Positions 24,851 to 34,326 of a stretch of 55,395 nucleotides of DNA are shown here, in pieces. The notes beneath the pieces were generated by a model. It saw only the letters and a program-made list of their open reading frames with translations, searched no databases and had not been told where the DNA came from. The translations under genes and the position numbers were made by a program. This DNA comes from G963664585 sp963664585 (GTDB lineage: Bacteria > Bacillota > Clostridia > Oscillospirales > Ruminococcaceae). Numbering within the stretch: the stretch's first letter is position 1; each line of letters starts with the position of its first letter. The stretch spans positions 1 through 55,395 of the forward strand of contig CAXXEO010000003.1 in assembly GCA_963664585.2 (NCBI GenBank), read 5' to 3'.

Positions 24851-25801
24851 TTGGGTGACGTATTATTGGAAGTTAAGAATCTCAAGAAATATTTTAAGAC
24901 ACCGCATGGTATGCTTCACGCAGTAGACGATATCAGCTTTAATTTGGATAGAGGAAAAACATTAGGAATTGTTGGAGAATCAGGGTGTGGAAAAACGACA
25001 GCTGGTCGATCAATTCTGCGTCTGGTTGAGCCGACTAGCGGTGAGGTCTGGTTTGAGGGGAAAGAAACGACTCATATGGGGAAAGAAGAGATGCGTAATC
25101 TCCGAAGGGATATGCAAATTATATTCCAAGATCCATTTTCTTCTCTCAATCCCAGGAAAACAATTAGTCAGGCTATTGAAGAACCGATCGCGCTGGCAGG
25201 AATGATTCATAATAGAAATAAAAGGTTTATGCGAGTTCTCGAATTAATGGAAACGGTAGGACTTGCTGAACGTTTAATAAATACATATCCACATGAATTG
25301 GATGGGGGCCGACGGCAACGCATCGGTATCGCTCGGGCGTTAGCACTTAATCCCAAATTTATCGTTTGCGATGAGCCTGTTTCTGCACTTGATGTGTCAA
25401 TTCAAGCACAAATACTAAATTTAATGAAAAAAATTCAACATGATTATGGGCTTACCTATATTTTTATTACCCATGACCTTTCTGTGGTCAATCATTTTTC
25501 GGATGATATTGCAGTGATGTATCTTGGCCGACTGGTTGAAAAAGCGCCCTCCGAAAAGTTGTTCGATAATCCTTTGCACCCCTATACAAAGGCATTGCTT
25601 TCAGCGATTCCGGTTCCACGGCTTCATGACCGGGGCGAGCATATATTGATTAAAGGAGAGATTACATCTCCTATTAATCCAAAACCGATTTGTCGCTTTG
25701 CCAATCGGTGCCCACATGTGCTGCCTATCTGTTTGCAGGAAGAGCCTTTGTTCATTGAGGTGATGCCCGAACACTTTGTCGCGTGTCATCTGATAAAATG
25801 A
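24851..25801 (+). CDS. peptide ABC transporter ATPase, OppF/DppF-like, cluster 2
   Basis: 316 residues from TTG with AGGAGGG 6 bases upstream. Walker A 'GESGCGKTT', Q-loop 'IFQDPFSSLNPR', signature 'LDGGRRQRIGIARAL' and Walker B 'FIVCDEPVSALD' are intact. The C-terminal cysteine region reads 'PKPICRFANRCPHVLPIC', with Ile where the others have Gly. Confidence 0.93.
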   Translation: MGDVLLEVKNLKKYFKTPHGMLHAVDDISFNLDRGKTLGIVGESGCGKTTAGRSILRLVEPTSGEVWFEGKETTHMGKEEMRNLRRDMQIIFQDPFSSLNPRKTISQAIEEPIALAGMIHNRNKRFMRVLELMETVGLAERLINTYPHELDGGRRQRIGIARALALNPKFIVCDEPVSALDVSIQAQILNLMKKIQHDYGLTYIFITHDLSVVNHFSDDIAVMYLGRLVEKAPSEKLFDNPLHPYTKALLSAIPVPRLHDRGEHILIKGEITSPINPKPICRFANRCPHVLPICLQEEPLFIEVMPEHFVACHLIK

Positions 25802-26015
25802 CTTCATCAACCAATTGAATAAGCGCTTAGGAGAACACATCCAAGATGGTAAGCTTGCTCTAAAAGACACAATCTTCCCTTTGGATGTGGGCTATAGTTT
25901 AGAAATATAGAAAACGGTTATTAAAGAATAAATCTTGTTGCTCCTGCCGAGGCGCTTTTAAAAACGCATTAAGTACTAGAAGTGCGCAGATAAAATACAA
26001 AAAGAGGTTGAGAGT

Positions 26016-26738
26016 ATGCGGCCCATCATTGTAATGACCACTGAAAATAGTTTAAGCCCCTTCAATGGGCAGCCCGTCTACAACTTAAATTTGAGCTACT
26101 GTCAGGCGGTGTCAGCAGCCGGCGGATTGCCTTTGCTGGCGACCAGCGCGGCGTTGGCTGAGGAATATGCCGAAATGGCTGACGGACTTCTTGTAACGGG
26201 AGGATCAAGCGTACATCCCTGCCGTTATCACGAGACCTTTGAGTCGCTCGCGCAGGGCGGAGATGTAAATATACTGATCAAGGGATGCAATCCAACACGA
26301 GATGAAATCGATTTTTCTATGTTTAAAGCTTTTATGAAACGCAAAAAGCCGATTCTTGGTATCTGCCGCGGACATCAAATGCTTACTGCCGCCACAGGGG
26401 GCAAATTAATGCTCAATTTTCCAGGAAAACACGGGACTGAGCATCAGGGCGGAATTACACATGGCGTTAATGTCCTCCCCGATTCTATGTTAGGAAAGCT
26501 ATTCGGGGAACATTTTCAAACGAATAGTTTCCACCGTGACGCAGCCTGCGTAGTCGGGGAAGAAATGCGAGCTACCGCTTACTCAGAGGATGGGATCATT
26601 GAGGCAATAGAACACAAGACTCTTCCTGTTTTTGGCGTGCAGTTTCATCCGGAACGGATGCGCGGCGAAAGTATTGGTGGGAGAATCGGACCTGATATGT
26701 CGGCACTGTTTGAATATTTTATGTCACTATGTAAGTAA
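26016..26738 (+). CDS. gamma-glutamyl hydrolase family (PuuD-like, peptidase C26), copy 3
   Basis: 240 residues. Nucleophile Cys117 in 'GICRGHQ' and His-Glu in 'FGVQFHPERM' are kept. It lies 214 bases past the OppF gene of cluster 2 with only a weak AGAGG ribosome site. It carries 'GGDVNILIKGCNPTRDEIDF', a longer loop before the nucleophile domain than copies 1 and 2. The repeated pairing of this family with the importers points to gamma-glutamyl substrates (inference). Confidence 0.88.
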   Translation: MRPIIVMTTENSLSPFNGQPVYNLNLSYCQAVSAAGGLPLLATSAALAEEYAEMADGLLVTGGSSVHPCRYHETFESLAQGGDVNILIKGCNPTRDEIDFSMFKAFMKRKKPILGICRGHQMLTAATGGKLMLNFPGKHGTEHQGGITHGVNVLPDSMLGKLFGEHFQTNSFHRDAACVVGEEMRATAYSEDGIIEAIEHKTLPVFGVQFHPERMRGESIGGRIGPDMSALFEYFMSLCK

Positions 26739-26785
26739 ACCTAATAATCGGCCATACCCATTAGGGATGCTCTGCATCGATGACA

Positions 26786-26884
26786 TATAGCCAATTCACT
26801 TAAAAACTGGCTATAGTTAAAACGTCATTTTCTTCCCCCGCCTTCGGCGGGGGAAGAAATCACAAGCTTGTTTTCAAGTTAATC
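26786..26884 (+). repeat. 106-bp dispersed palindromic repeat, copy 9, left part (interrupted by IS30-family element)
   Basis: The forward copy runs normally up to 'AAGTTAATC' and then stops at the IS end. Its last bases reappear as AACCAACTATA at 27938-27948. Loop TTC. Confidence 0.9.
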
Positions 26885-27937
26885 GCTACATTGTCAAGCC
26901 AAATGCGACAGTTCGAGTAGAAAGAGCTGGGAAGGTGTATTCCAATTAAGACATTTTCGGGGTCTATTGTTTATAAGCAGAAGAGAAGAAGACAGGTTTT
27001 GATGAGAAACAGTTGACAGAACAGTACCTTTCGGAAAGAACTCTCTGAGCAAACCGTTACCGTACTCATTGCTTCCTCTCTGATGCGGACAATATGGATC
27101 AGCGAAATAAAGAGTTAAGCCTAGATCTTTCTGGATTACATCATAACAGGCAAATTCACCGCCACGATCTGTTGTTGCTGTTTTGAATGTGCCTTGTGGC
27201 AATAAAGTGTGCAGGTGCTTGATTGCAGCTTCCATGGAAGCTGCCGTTCGATCAGGAATGGGAACGGCTGTATAGAACCTTGTTTTTCGTTCCACAAAGG
27301 TGGCCAAGCAACTACTGGAACCCCTAGAGGAAACCACCGTATCAAGTTCCCAATGCCCAAATGTTTCTCTGGTATATACCTCTTTCGGTCTCTTGCGGAT
27401 AGAAGTACCACGAGCATAATGCGCAAGATTTTTACAGCTTCTCTTTTTTCCATTACGGCGCAGCACATCTGCGGTGAGTCCGTTCAGTCGTCCGGCATAA
27501 AGCCAGTTGTATATTGTTTTAAAGCTCAGTTGGCTTGAAGTAACGGTATGTGATATTTGTTCTGGCGACCAGGTCTCTTTCAGCTTTTCTGCCACAACTG
27601 CGCACAACTCCTCGTTCCATTTCCCTTGAGGTTTGCTGTTGTGCCGTTTCTTCTGGTAATCCAGTTGTGCTTCTTCTGCGTTATACGCTCGGGCACCGTA
27701 AAAACGTTTCAATTCTCTAGCGATACTGCTGTGGTGACATCCCAGACGTGATGCGATTTTCCGGGTCGTATATCCGATTTGACGGAGTTCTTCTATCTTT
27801 CCTCGTTCGAATGTTGTAAAATGGTGGTGGCTCATGGCTGCCTCCTTGTGTGAATGTTGTTGTTGCAAACTCTATTCTACACGTTTTGGCTGCCTTGGGC
27901 TATCTTTTTTCTGTCGCATTTTATTTTACAATGTAGC
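26885..27937 (-). mobile_element. IS30-family insertion sequence, complete
   Basis: 1053 bp. The ends are imperfect 27-bp inverted repeats, outer part GCTACATTGT and inner part AAATGCGACAG on both sides. It carries one transposase gene on the minus strand. Flanking AATC on the left and AACC on the right fit a 4-bp target duplication with one mismatch. It was inserted into repeat copy 9, which gives the order of the two events. Confidence 0.9.
26894..27835 (-). CDS. IS30-family transposase
   Basis: 313 residues from the ATG that has AAGGAGG just upstream; an in-frame ATG 33 bases earlier is less likely. The N-terminal helix-turn-helix includes 'YTTRKIASRLGCHHSSIARE'. The DDE catalytic residues are visible in 'HWELDTVV', 'TTDRGGEFA' and 'GSNEYGNGLLREFFPKGT'. 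It appears intact, so the element may be active. Confidence 0.92.
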   Translation of the reverse strand: MSHHHFTTFERGKIEELRQIGYTTRKIASRLGCHHSSIARELKRFYGARAYNAEEAQLDYQKKRHNSKPQGKWNEELCAVVAEKLKETWSPEQISHTVTSSQLSFKTIYNWLYAGRLNGLTADVLRRNGKKRSCKNLAHYARGTSIRKRPKEVYTRETFGHWELDTVVSSRGSSSCLATFVERKTRFYTAVPIPDRTAASMEAAIKHLHTLLPQGTFKTATTDRGGEFACYDVIQKDLGLTLYFADPYCPHQRGSNEYGNGLLREFFPKGTVLSTVSHQNLSSSLLLINNRPRKCLNWNTPSQLFLLELSHLA

Positions 27938-27948
27938 AACCAACTATA
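27938..27948 (+). repeat. 106-bp repeat copy 9, right remnant
   Basis: AACCAACTATA restores the right end of the repeat cut by the IS30-family element. Confidence 0.8.
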
Positions 27949-27978
27949 AAATAGAATAAATTGTAAGGAGTGCTTTGA

Positions 27979-29094
27979 ATGAGTATTGAATTCTTGTATC
28001 TGGATGAACCATCAATGATTAAAGCAGGCGTTCTTGATATGAAAAAATGCGTCGCCTCGATGGATGAGGTATTTCGTCTTCTTGGGAAAAAAGACTATCT
28101 GATGGGCGGGCCAAATGAAAATTCACATGGATTGATGCTTTGGTTCCCTAAAGAAAAGCGTACAGAAGGGATGCCGGTTGCTGGTCCCGACCGCCGGTTT
28201 ATGGCAATGCCCGCTTATTTGGGAGGACGGTTCAACGTCTGTGGGCAAAAATGGTATGGTTCCAATGTGGAAAATAAAAAGAAAGGGCTGCCCCGGTCAA
28301 TTCTGACTGCGATGATCAATGATGTGGATACTGGGGCGCCTCTTGCGCTGATGTCTGCCAATTTGCTTAGTTCAATGAGAACCGGTGCCGTACCTGGTGT
28401 TGGCGCCAAATATCTGCAACGTAGTGATGCTTCGGTGGTTGGCATAATCGGAGCAGGTGTCATTAGCCGTTCTTGCTTGCTGGCTATAGCCGAAACCATC
28501 AACAATAAAAAAGAAGCACGCGTCTATGACCTCTTGCCGGAAAAGTCAGAGGCCTTTTGCAAAGAAATGAAAGAATTGACAGGAATGGATGTTCATCCGG
28601 TCGGTACACTTGAAGAGGCGGTTCGCGGTTGCGATATCGTCAGTGTAGCCGCGTCCGGAGCAAAAGAAGTTTCGATCGATAGCTCGTGGTTAAAACCAGG
28701 CGTTGTAATTGAAATTACCGGTGCCGTCGATCTCAGTGAGGACTGCTATCTTAAAAACCGTGTCGTGATGGACAACTGGAAGATGCATGAGGAATGGCTT
28801 GAAGAAATAATTGCAATGCCAGAACTAGCCGGCAATCCCAGTGCGGGTCATCCGTCAGAAACGCTTTTGAATCTAGTAATTGAAAATAGAAAATCGCGTG
28901 ACAGCGTTGTCGGTCTTGGCGATTTGATTGAACACCCTGAAAAGGGTAGGGCAAACGATGACGAAATTTTTATCTTCCTTACGGGCGGAATGGGCGTAGA
29001 AGATGTTGCTTGGGGATATGATGTCTATCAAGAGGCTTGTCGTCTGGGAATAGGCCAAAAACTTTCTCTTTGGGATAAGCCTCACTGGGCATAA
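27979..29094 (+). CDS. ornithine cyclodeaminase/mu-crystallin family protein
   Basis: 371 residues, ATG with AAGGAG upstream. The NAD-binding Rossmann motif 'VGIIGAGVISRS' lies near residue 155. The substrate-binding Arg is in 'SSMRTGAVPGVGAKYL' and the conserved Asp in 'ITGAVDLSEDCY'. The family includes ornithine cyclodeaminase, ketimine reductases, alanine dehydrogenase and SbnB-type enzymes, all acting on amino acids or imines with NAD(P). It lies downstream of the C26 hydrolase of cluster 2 and was probably part of that unit before the IS30-family insertion (inference). It could process the amino acid released by the hydrolase. Confidence 0.83.
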   Translation: MSIEFLYLDEPSMIKAGVLDMKKCVASMDEVFRLLGKKDYLMGGPNENSHGLMLWFPKEKRTEGMPVAGPDRRFMAMPAYLGGRFNVCGQKWYGSNVENKKKGLPRSILTAMINDVDTGAPLALMSANLLSSMRTGAVPGVGAKYLQRSDASVVGIIGAGVISRSCLLAIAETINNKKEARVYDLLPEKSEAFCKEMKELTGMDVHPVGTLEEAVRGCDIVSVAASGAKEVSIDSSWLKPGVVIEITGAVDLSEDCYLKNRVVMDNWKMHEEWLEEIIAMPELAGNPSAGHPSETLLNLVIENRKSRDSVVGLGDLIEHPEKGRANDDEIFIFLTGGMGVEDVAWGYDVYQEACRLGIGQKLSLWDKPHWA

Positions 29095-29329
29095 TTAAAA
29101 GTTCGTTTTACATAATAATTATTCTTTTGATTTAATTCCATTGTGTGGAAAACCCGATGGTCATTTCTTTGAGCTTCCAGTATTTCAGAGAAAACCACTT
29201 GAATTTTGACAGCTTACACGATGAAACTGGATGAACCAAAAGAGACATATTTAAGTTAAATTTCGGAAAAACGCCTGAAATTTGGGACATAATGAGGCAA
29301 GGTGGACACAGTGGACAGGCTTCCTGATT

Positions 29330-29374
<45 letters not shown>

Positions 29375-29376
29375 AC

Positions 29377-29412
29377 AAAAGCCCTGATTTCTAACGAAAT
29401 CAGGGCTTTTCA
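29377..29412 (+). terminator. terminator after the tRNA scar
   Basis: Perfect 14-bp arms AAAAGCCCTGATTT and AAATCAGGGCTTTT around 'ctaacg'. Confidence 0.8.
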
Positions 29413-29417
29413 TGTTA

Positions 29418-29625
29418 GGTAATCCCCACGTTCTACGTGGGGTAACAGCGAAGCTTTAGCTATGGAAGTGACAGAAAAGTCCTCCTTTTGTTATAATAAA
29501 GCTATGGTGTGCCAACTGCAGCAAACATATCAAAAGGAGGACATTCATGAAAACGAATGACGTAAACAGTTTAAATCATATGACATGGAATTGTAAATAC
29601 CATATAGTGTTCGCTCCCAATCCGG
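29418..29625 (+). mobile_element. IS200-family left-end remnant with truncated transposase start
   Basis: Starts with the terminal hairpin CCCCACGT/ACGTGGGG at 29423-29442, then a leader with AAAAGGAGGACATTC before an ATG at 29547. The first 27 or so codons read like IS200 TnpA ('HMTWNCKYHIVFAP'), then the sequence changes abruptly at 'NPAQSADP' and the frame ends at 29688. The rest of the element is missing. Confidence 0.8.
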
Positions 29626-29690
29626 CGCAGAGCGCCGACCCACTGGCCCTGCCTGCGTTGTGCGGACGCGTCCCCGAAGGCAAAAACTAA
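29547..29690 (+). pseudogene. truncated IS200-family transposase
   Basis: MKTNDVNSLNHMTWNCKYH... aligns with the start of the intact transposase at 41591-42049 and breaks off after about 27 residues. The HUH motif and catalytic Tyr are lost. The remaining codons are foreign. Confidence 0.8.
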
Positions 29691-30676
29691 TATGTACGCA
29701 GCTTTTTAACAAAGGCACTGTTCAGCAGAATGTTTTTGACAGGCGCATCCGGAAATTTGATACGTTCAACGATTTGCTCGCCCACTTTTTTTCCCAGCTG
29801 ATTCGTAGGCTGGCTTACCATATGCATCCGCCTTTGATTGAAGGTGGTTTTATAGCTATCATCGTAGCCGAGGATACTGATGTCCTGCCCGATTTTGAGG
29901 TCTTTATCACTTAAATAAAAAAGTGCGTCATCCGCCATAACGTTGTTTGAAACGACAATGGCTGTGCATCCCATGGCCAGCAAAGGCTCCAAATGCATGA
30001 CCGCGCTTTGGCTCATTGAATCACCCTGTTGGATCTGCTCTTTGCTCAGCAAAAGAGCATGCGCCGCCATGGCGTCCTTATATGCGCGCAAACGTTCCTG
30101 CGTTGTAGAGAGGCGGTTGAGACCGGTTATGTAGCCAATTTTTTTGTGCCCATCGTTGATTAAAACCTCTACGCCCTGATACATCGCGTCATAGTCTGAG
30201 ATGGTTACCGAATCCCAATACCCGTTGGAAAGAACCCGGTCAAACAGTACAGTTGGCAGAGTCGACGGAATCAGCTCGGCTAGCCTGCGGCTATCAGCTA
30301 TGGTACTTGCCAGAATTAGGCCGTCAACGATGCCGCTGCTCAGTATCTGCAAATGCTCGACTTCCCGAATCTCCTGCTCTCTTGTGTTGACGACGATCAT
30401 CCGATACCCGTGATTGCTTACGATTTCTTCCGCTTCATTTATGATCGTGGAAAAGAAACTGTTTGAAATATCCGGGATAACGCAACCGATTAAATTCTTT
30501 CTGCCCGTTTTGAAAATCCGGGCAACGGCATTGGGACTATAGCCTAATTCCGCAATGCTGTCCAACACCTTTTTTTTGATAGCATCGGAGACAAAGCGTG
30601 TATTGTTGATGACATGACTTACAGTAGCCGTAGAAACGCCCGCTTTATTAGCCACATCCCGAATGGTAGCTTTCAT
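29687..30676 (-). CDS. LacI/PurR family transcriptional regulator
   Basis: 329 residues. The N-terminus 'ATIRDVANKAGVSTATVSHV' is a textbook LacI helix-turn-helix with the hinge near residue 55 ('NAVARIFKTGRKN'). A sugar-binding periplasmic-type domain follows ('IGCVIPDISNSFFSTII'). AGGAGG lies upstream of the ATG at 30676. It is divergent from the fructokinase gene and importer cluster 3, so a carbohydrate or glycoside signal is likely for that region (inference). Confidence 0.9.
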   Translation of the reverse strand: MKATIRDVANKAGVSTATVSHVINNTRFVSDAIKKKVLDSIAELGYSPNAVARIFKTGRKNLIGCVIPDISNSFFSTIINEAEEIVSNHGYRMIVVNTREQEIREVEHLQILSSGIVDGLILASTIADSRRLAELIPSTLPTVLFDRVLSNGYWDSVTISDYDAMYQGVEVLINDGHKKIGYITGLNRLSTTQERLRAYKDAMAAHALLLSKEQIQQGDSMSQSAVMHLEPLLAMGCTAIVVSNNVMADDALFYLSDKDLKIGQDISILGYDDSYKTTFNQRRMHMVSQPTNQLGKKVGEQIVERIKFPDAPVKNILLNSAFVKKLRTY

Positions 30677-31226
30677 AATCTCCTCCTAATGACAATAGTA
30701 AACCTTTACTTAACATATAATATATTTTGTTCGAAGTCAATTGTAAAATAAAAGCTGGTATAAGTTTACTAAGATCATTGAAAATCATTTGTAAATTGTA
30801 ATAATTGACAAGTGCGTAATATTTCAATACAATAAAAGTAGTCAGTTAAACGATTACGCAATGGATTATATTGCAATCGAGCTTTCTAAAAAGGGTGACG
30901 AGAAGTTTCTGTCATGCGCGAAAGTCGTATCATCGGAAGGCCCCGGGCTGGGTTTATTTGCGCCATACATAGGGTAAGCGCTGAAGGAAAACCATATAAA
31001 AAAGGGAAAACCAAATGGAATGCAGAGATTAGTGCCTTGGTTAGACTACAATATGCGGCCCATCAATCTGGCCGACCCGCGTTTCATGAGCTGGCTCGGA
31101 GGAAAAACCAAAAGTACAATATGGAGCGTGCGACTTTATTAAAAACCGACGAAGTATTGCTGACTGCGCTCTGTGCGCGCCGAGGCAGCTTATGATGCAA
31201 AAATTTTGAGAGACAGAGATGGGCTT
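30677..31226. other. leader region between LacI and fructokinase genes, with possible gene remnant
   Basis: 30677-30900 is AT-rich and would hold the LacI and divergent promoters; no clean -10/-35 pair was chosen. At 31019-31138 a plus-strand frame reads 'LDYNMRPINLADPRFMSWLG' and ends after 40 codons. It looks protein-like but is too short to name, perhaps the start of a broken gene. Confidence 0.45.
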
Positions 31227-32192
31227 ATGTTTGATATAGCAGCTATTGGAGAAGCGCTGATAGATTTTACCCCGTCCGGAAAAAACGGGATGGGCATCAG
31301 CCTGTATGCGCAAAATCCCGGCGGTGCGCCCGCAAACGTACTGGCCGCGGCGGCAAAACTTGGATGCAAAACCGCATTTATAGGCAAGGTCGGGAACGAC
31401 TTTTTTGGCACATTCCTGCGTAAAACGCTTTCCGATTTGAATATCGATACGGGCGGGATGCTGATAGACCGTGACGCGCCGACGACGCTGGCTTTTGTAG
31501 CGCTGGATGAGACCGGGAACAGAAGCTTTTGTTTTTACAGAAACCCCGGTGCGGACATCATGATAACGACGGACGAAATACCGCGGGATCTAAAATGTAA
31601 GATATTTCACTTCGGTTCCGTTTCAATGACTGCGGAGCCGGCTCGGAGTGCAACCGTTTCGGCGGTGAAAGCGGCGAAGGCCGCAGGCGCGCTCATATCC
31701 TACGATCCAAATTATCGCAAACCGTTATGGAGAAGCGAATCCGAAGCTGTTGAAACCATGCGTTCCGTCCTTGGGTATGCAGACATACTCAAAATTTCAG
31801 AGGAAGAGCTTGTACTTCTGACGGGAGAGGAGGATTGTTTTGCCGGAGGCTTAAAACTGGAGCAGACAGGAATCCAGCTTGTCATGATAACCCTTGGAGA
31901 GAAGGGCGCATTTTTCAGATTTCGGGGCAAGGAGGCGCTGCTGCCTGCATATGACGTAAAAACGGTAGATACAACCGGCGCCGGCGATGCCTTTATGGGC
32001 GCGGTGTTAAGCCGAATTTGTCTCGATTTTGGCGCTTCGCTTGAAAATCTCACGGCTGAGGATGTATATGGAATCATTGATTTTGCAAATGCCGCCGGAT
32101 CGCTTGCCACTGCCATGTATGGCGCCATCCCAGCCATGCCCGGATATAGTGAAATAATCGGATGCATGGGCGGTGGAAAATGGCTTTTTTGA
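31227..32192 (+). CDS. PfkB family fructokinase
   Basis: 321 residues. 'DIAAIGEALIDFTPSG' is the fructokinase-type N-terminus, 'GGAPANVLAAAAKLG' the first PfkB signature and 'VDTTGAGDAFMGAVL' the second, with the catalytic Asp. It phosphorylates fructose or a related ketose with ATP in the cytoplasm. The start at 31227 gives the family N-terminus, though the ribosome site is weak. The LacI regulator is divergent. Why a sugar kinase precedes a peptide-type importer is unclear; family 5 importers can also carry oligosaccharides. Confidence 0.88.
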   Translation: MFDIAAIGEALIDFTPSGKNGMGISLYAQNPGGAPANVLAAAAKLGCKTAFIGKVGNDFFGTFLRKTLSDLNIDTGGMLIDRDAPTTLAFVALDETGNRSFCFYRNPGADIMITTDEIPRDLKCKIFHFGSVSMTAEPARSATVSAVKAAKAAGALISYDPNYRKPLWRSESEAVETMRSVLGYADILKISEEELVLLTGEEDCFAGGLKLEQTGIQLVMITLGEKGAFFRFRGKEALLPAYDVKTVDTTGAGDAFMGAVLSRICLDFGASLENLTAEDVYGIIDFANAAGSLATAMYGAIPAMPGYSEIIGCMGGGKWLF

Positions 32193-32522
32193 CCGATTGC
32201 CGCAAAGCCGGACAGCCGCGGCCCAATATTGCAGTCCTGGGTGCCTGATCCATATGCGTTGGTCGGCCAGTTTTCGCTTTTGGCGCACTTGGATCGATCG
32301 ATACGGATGAGCCGTAACAAAAGGCGCTTACGATGCCGGCAAAAATTTTGGCCGAGTCATAAAAAATGTGGGGATTTTCACTTCATATGATATGACGGCG
32401 TGATGTGACCGTGAAATCTCCGTTGGAAGATTGTGTGCCGTGGCAAAGTTTCCTCGTCGGAATATTTGATAGGGTTATGGCTTTTTAGGTTTAAGTTACA
32501 AAATAAAAAGGGGTGTAAAAAA

Positions 32523-34178
32523 TTGAAAAAGAATTTTAGGCGAGTTTTGACATGCGTCCTCGTATTTTTTGTACTGTGTTCACTCGTTTCCTGTTCATCC
32601 GGGAGCTCGGGCAGCAGCGTGCCCGTCGGCAATACCCCCGCTAGCAACGCCTCTGCCGGCAGCGGTGCTTACACTGGTGACAAAGTGATCAAAATCTGCA
32701 CCACCTCAGACCCCGGTTCTCTCGGTGCGTTTGACGAAGGCAGTTCGAGCGGACGCTGGACGGTTCTGGCATACACCTACGAGAACCTCGCGTTCACCGG
32801 CTCCGACGGAAAGTATTATCCGCAGCTCGCAAAGGACTGGAAAAAGCTGACGGAAAAATCCACTGCCACCCACGTGGTATACCAAATCAACCTTTTTGAC
32901 TATATCTACGATACTGCTGGCAACCGTATCACAGCGGATGACGTTGTCTTCAGTTTCAACGAGTGCCTTAAAAACGGCACCGGAAACCAGCATACCGCCC
33001 TGACCGGCAATATGGACAGCATTGTAAAGACCGGAGATTACACCGTGGAGCTCGCGGTCAAAAGCGAAAAGGCTGGCGCTCTTGAAGCCATGCTGACCCA
33101 GGTTATGATCGTTTCAGAGAAGGCTTTCAAAGCGAGTGGAGACAACATGCGCAGCAAGCCGGTCGCCACCGGTCCCTATGTCGTTGACAAGTGGGCCACC
33201 GGTGCCTCTATCACGCTCACTAAGAACCCTAAATACTGGCAGAAGGATGAGCTGTGCCTGGAAATCCAGAAGCGCAATGTCGACAGGATCGAGTACTATT
33301 TCAGCACCGAGTCTGCCCAGATGGCCATCGGTCTAGAGACAAAAATCTACGATGTCGTCACAAACTTGAAATACTCCAACGCGACCCGTTTTATGGCGGG
33401 CGGCGAAAGTGCGAAGGGCTTCAACGTTGTTCAGCAGCGTGATACATATATCCAACAGATGTGGATTAACCGCTCCAAAGATAGTCCGCTCAACGATCTG
33501 CGCATTGCGCAGGCGGTGCTCTATGCCATCGACAAAAACGGCCTTGTCAAGGTGGTCATGGAAGGGCGCGGCGAATTGTGCTACTGCTATGGCAGCGACA
33601 TGAGCATCGGGTTCCAGGAAAAGTGGAAGAAAGACGATTATTACAGCTATAACGTCGAAAAGGCAAAGACTCTGTTAAAAGAGGCGGGTTATAAGTCGGG
33701 TTCCTTAACGCTGACCATCCTCTGCGATACCGACGAGGTCCGTGTAAAAACCGCACAGGTCATTCAGCTCTATCTCAAGGAAATCGGGATCGAATCCAAA
33801 GTTACTTCCTATGAGCAGGCCCTCTGGAACACCTACCAGACCGACACGACGAAATTTGATCTGAATATTTCATACAACGGCGCTACCGGTTATATCACGA
33901 ACACATGGAGACAGCTGGACAGCGGACAATATAAGGAACATAACATGGCGGGCGTCAGGGACACCACTCTGGATAATCTGATCAACAAAGCAGCGGTATC
34001 ACAGCTTCCCGCCGATATTGACGCTGCCAAGCAGTACATGACGCAGCAGGCTTACCACTACGCGTTGTTCTACAAGACGAATTTCTTTGTGACCAACAGC
34101 AACAAAATCACCAAGGCTATATTCAACACCAGATCGAATATCGTGCCAGGTGCCACGACGTATGTCTGGAACAAATGA
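32523..34178 (+). CDS. ABC transporter substrate-binding lipoprotein (SBP family 5), cluster 3
   Basis: 551 residues from TTG with AAGGGG 9 bases upstream; the longer open frame has no ribosome site and non-signal residues. Lipobox LVSC with Cys24 and a Gly/Ser-rich linker. 'ITADDVVFSFNECLKNG' and 'YVVDKWATGASITLTKNPKYW' are family 5 features. It is the longest of the four binding proteins and differs in the binding-cleft region, so its ligand is probably different. Given the LacI regulator, kinase and esterase nearby, a sugar or ester ligand is possible. Confidence 0.92.
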   Translation: MKKNFRRVLTCVLVFFVLCSLVSCSSGSSGSSVPVGNTPASNASAGSGAYTGDKVIKICTTSDPGSLGAFDEGSSSGRWTVLAYTYENLAFTGSDGKYYPQLAKDWKKLTEKSTATHVVYQINLFDYIYDTAGNRITADDVVFSFNECLKNGTGNQHTALTGNMDSIVKTGDYTVELAVKSEKAGALEAMLTQVMIVSEKAFKASGDNMRSKPVATGPYVVDKWATGASITLTKNPKYWQKDELCLEIQKRNVDRIEYYFSTESAQMAIGLETKIYDVVTNLKYSNATRFMAGGESAKGFNVVQQRDTYIQQMWINRSKDSPLNDLRIAQAVLYAIDKNGLVKVVMEGRGELCYCYGSDMSIGFQEKWKKDDYYSYNVEKAKTLLKEAGYKSGSLTLTILCDTDEVRVKTAQVIQLYLKEIGIESKVTSYEQALWNTYQTDTTKFDLNISYNGATGYITNTWRQLDSGQYKEHNMAGVRDTTLDNLINKAAVSQLPADIDAAKQYMTQQAYHYALFYKTNFFVTNSNKITKAIFNTRSNIVPGATTYVWNK

Positions 34179-34230
34179 CATAAGCGCACGGCTTACAGCA
34201 ATTCCAGATCTGATTGCGAGAGAACATGTA

Positions 34231-34292
34231 TTCTTCCCCCGCCTTCGGCGGGGGAAGAAATCACAAGCTTGTTTTCGAGTGAATCAACTATA
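34231..34292 (+). repeat. 106-bp dispersed palindromic repeat, copy 10 (left part missing)
   Basis: Only the central hairpin and right end remain (TTCTTCCCCCGCC onward to CAACTATA). The left 44 bases are replaced by unrelated sequence. It lies between the binding-protein and permease genes of cluster 3, as copy 6 does in cluster 1. Confidence 0.88.
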
Positions 34293-34326
34293 AGAGCCTT
34301 TAAGAGGTACCGAATAAATGAACGCA

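Noticed and set aside
30914..31195. Plus-strand 93-codon frame upstream of the fructokinase
   Set aside because: Composition is unlike a protein. A different frame at 31019 looks more protein-like but is too short to call.
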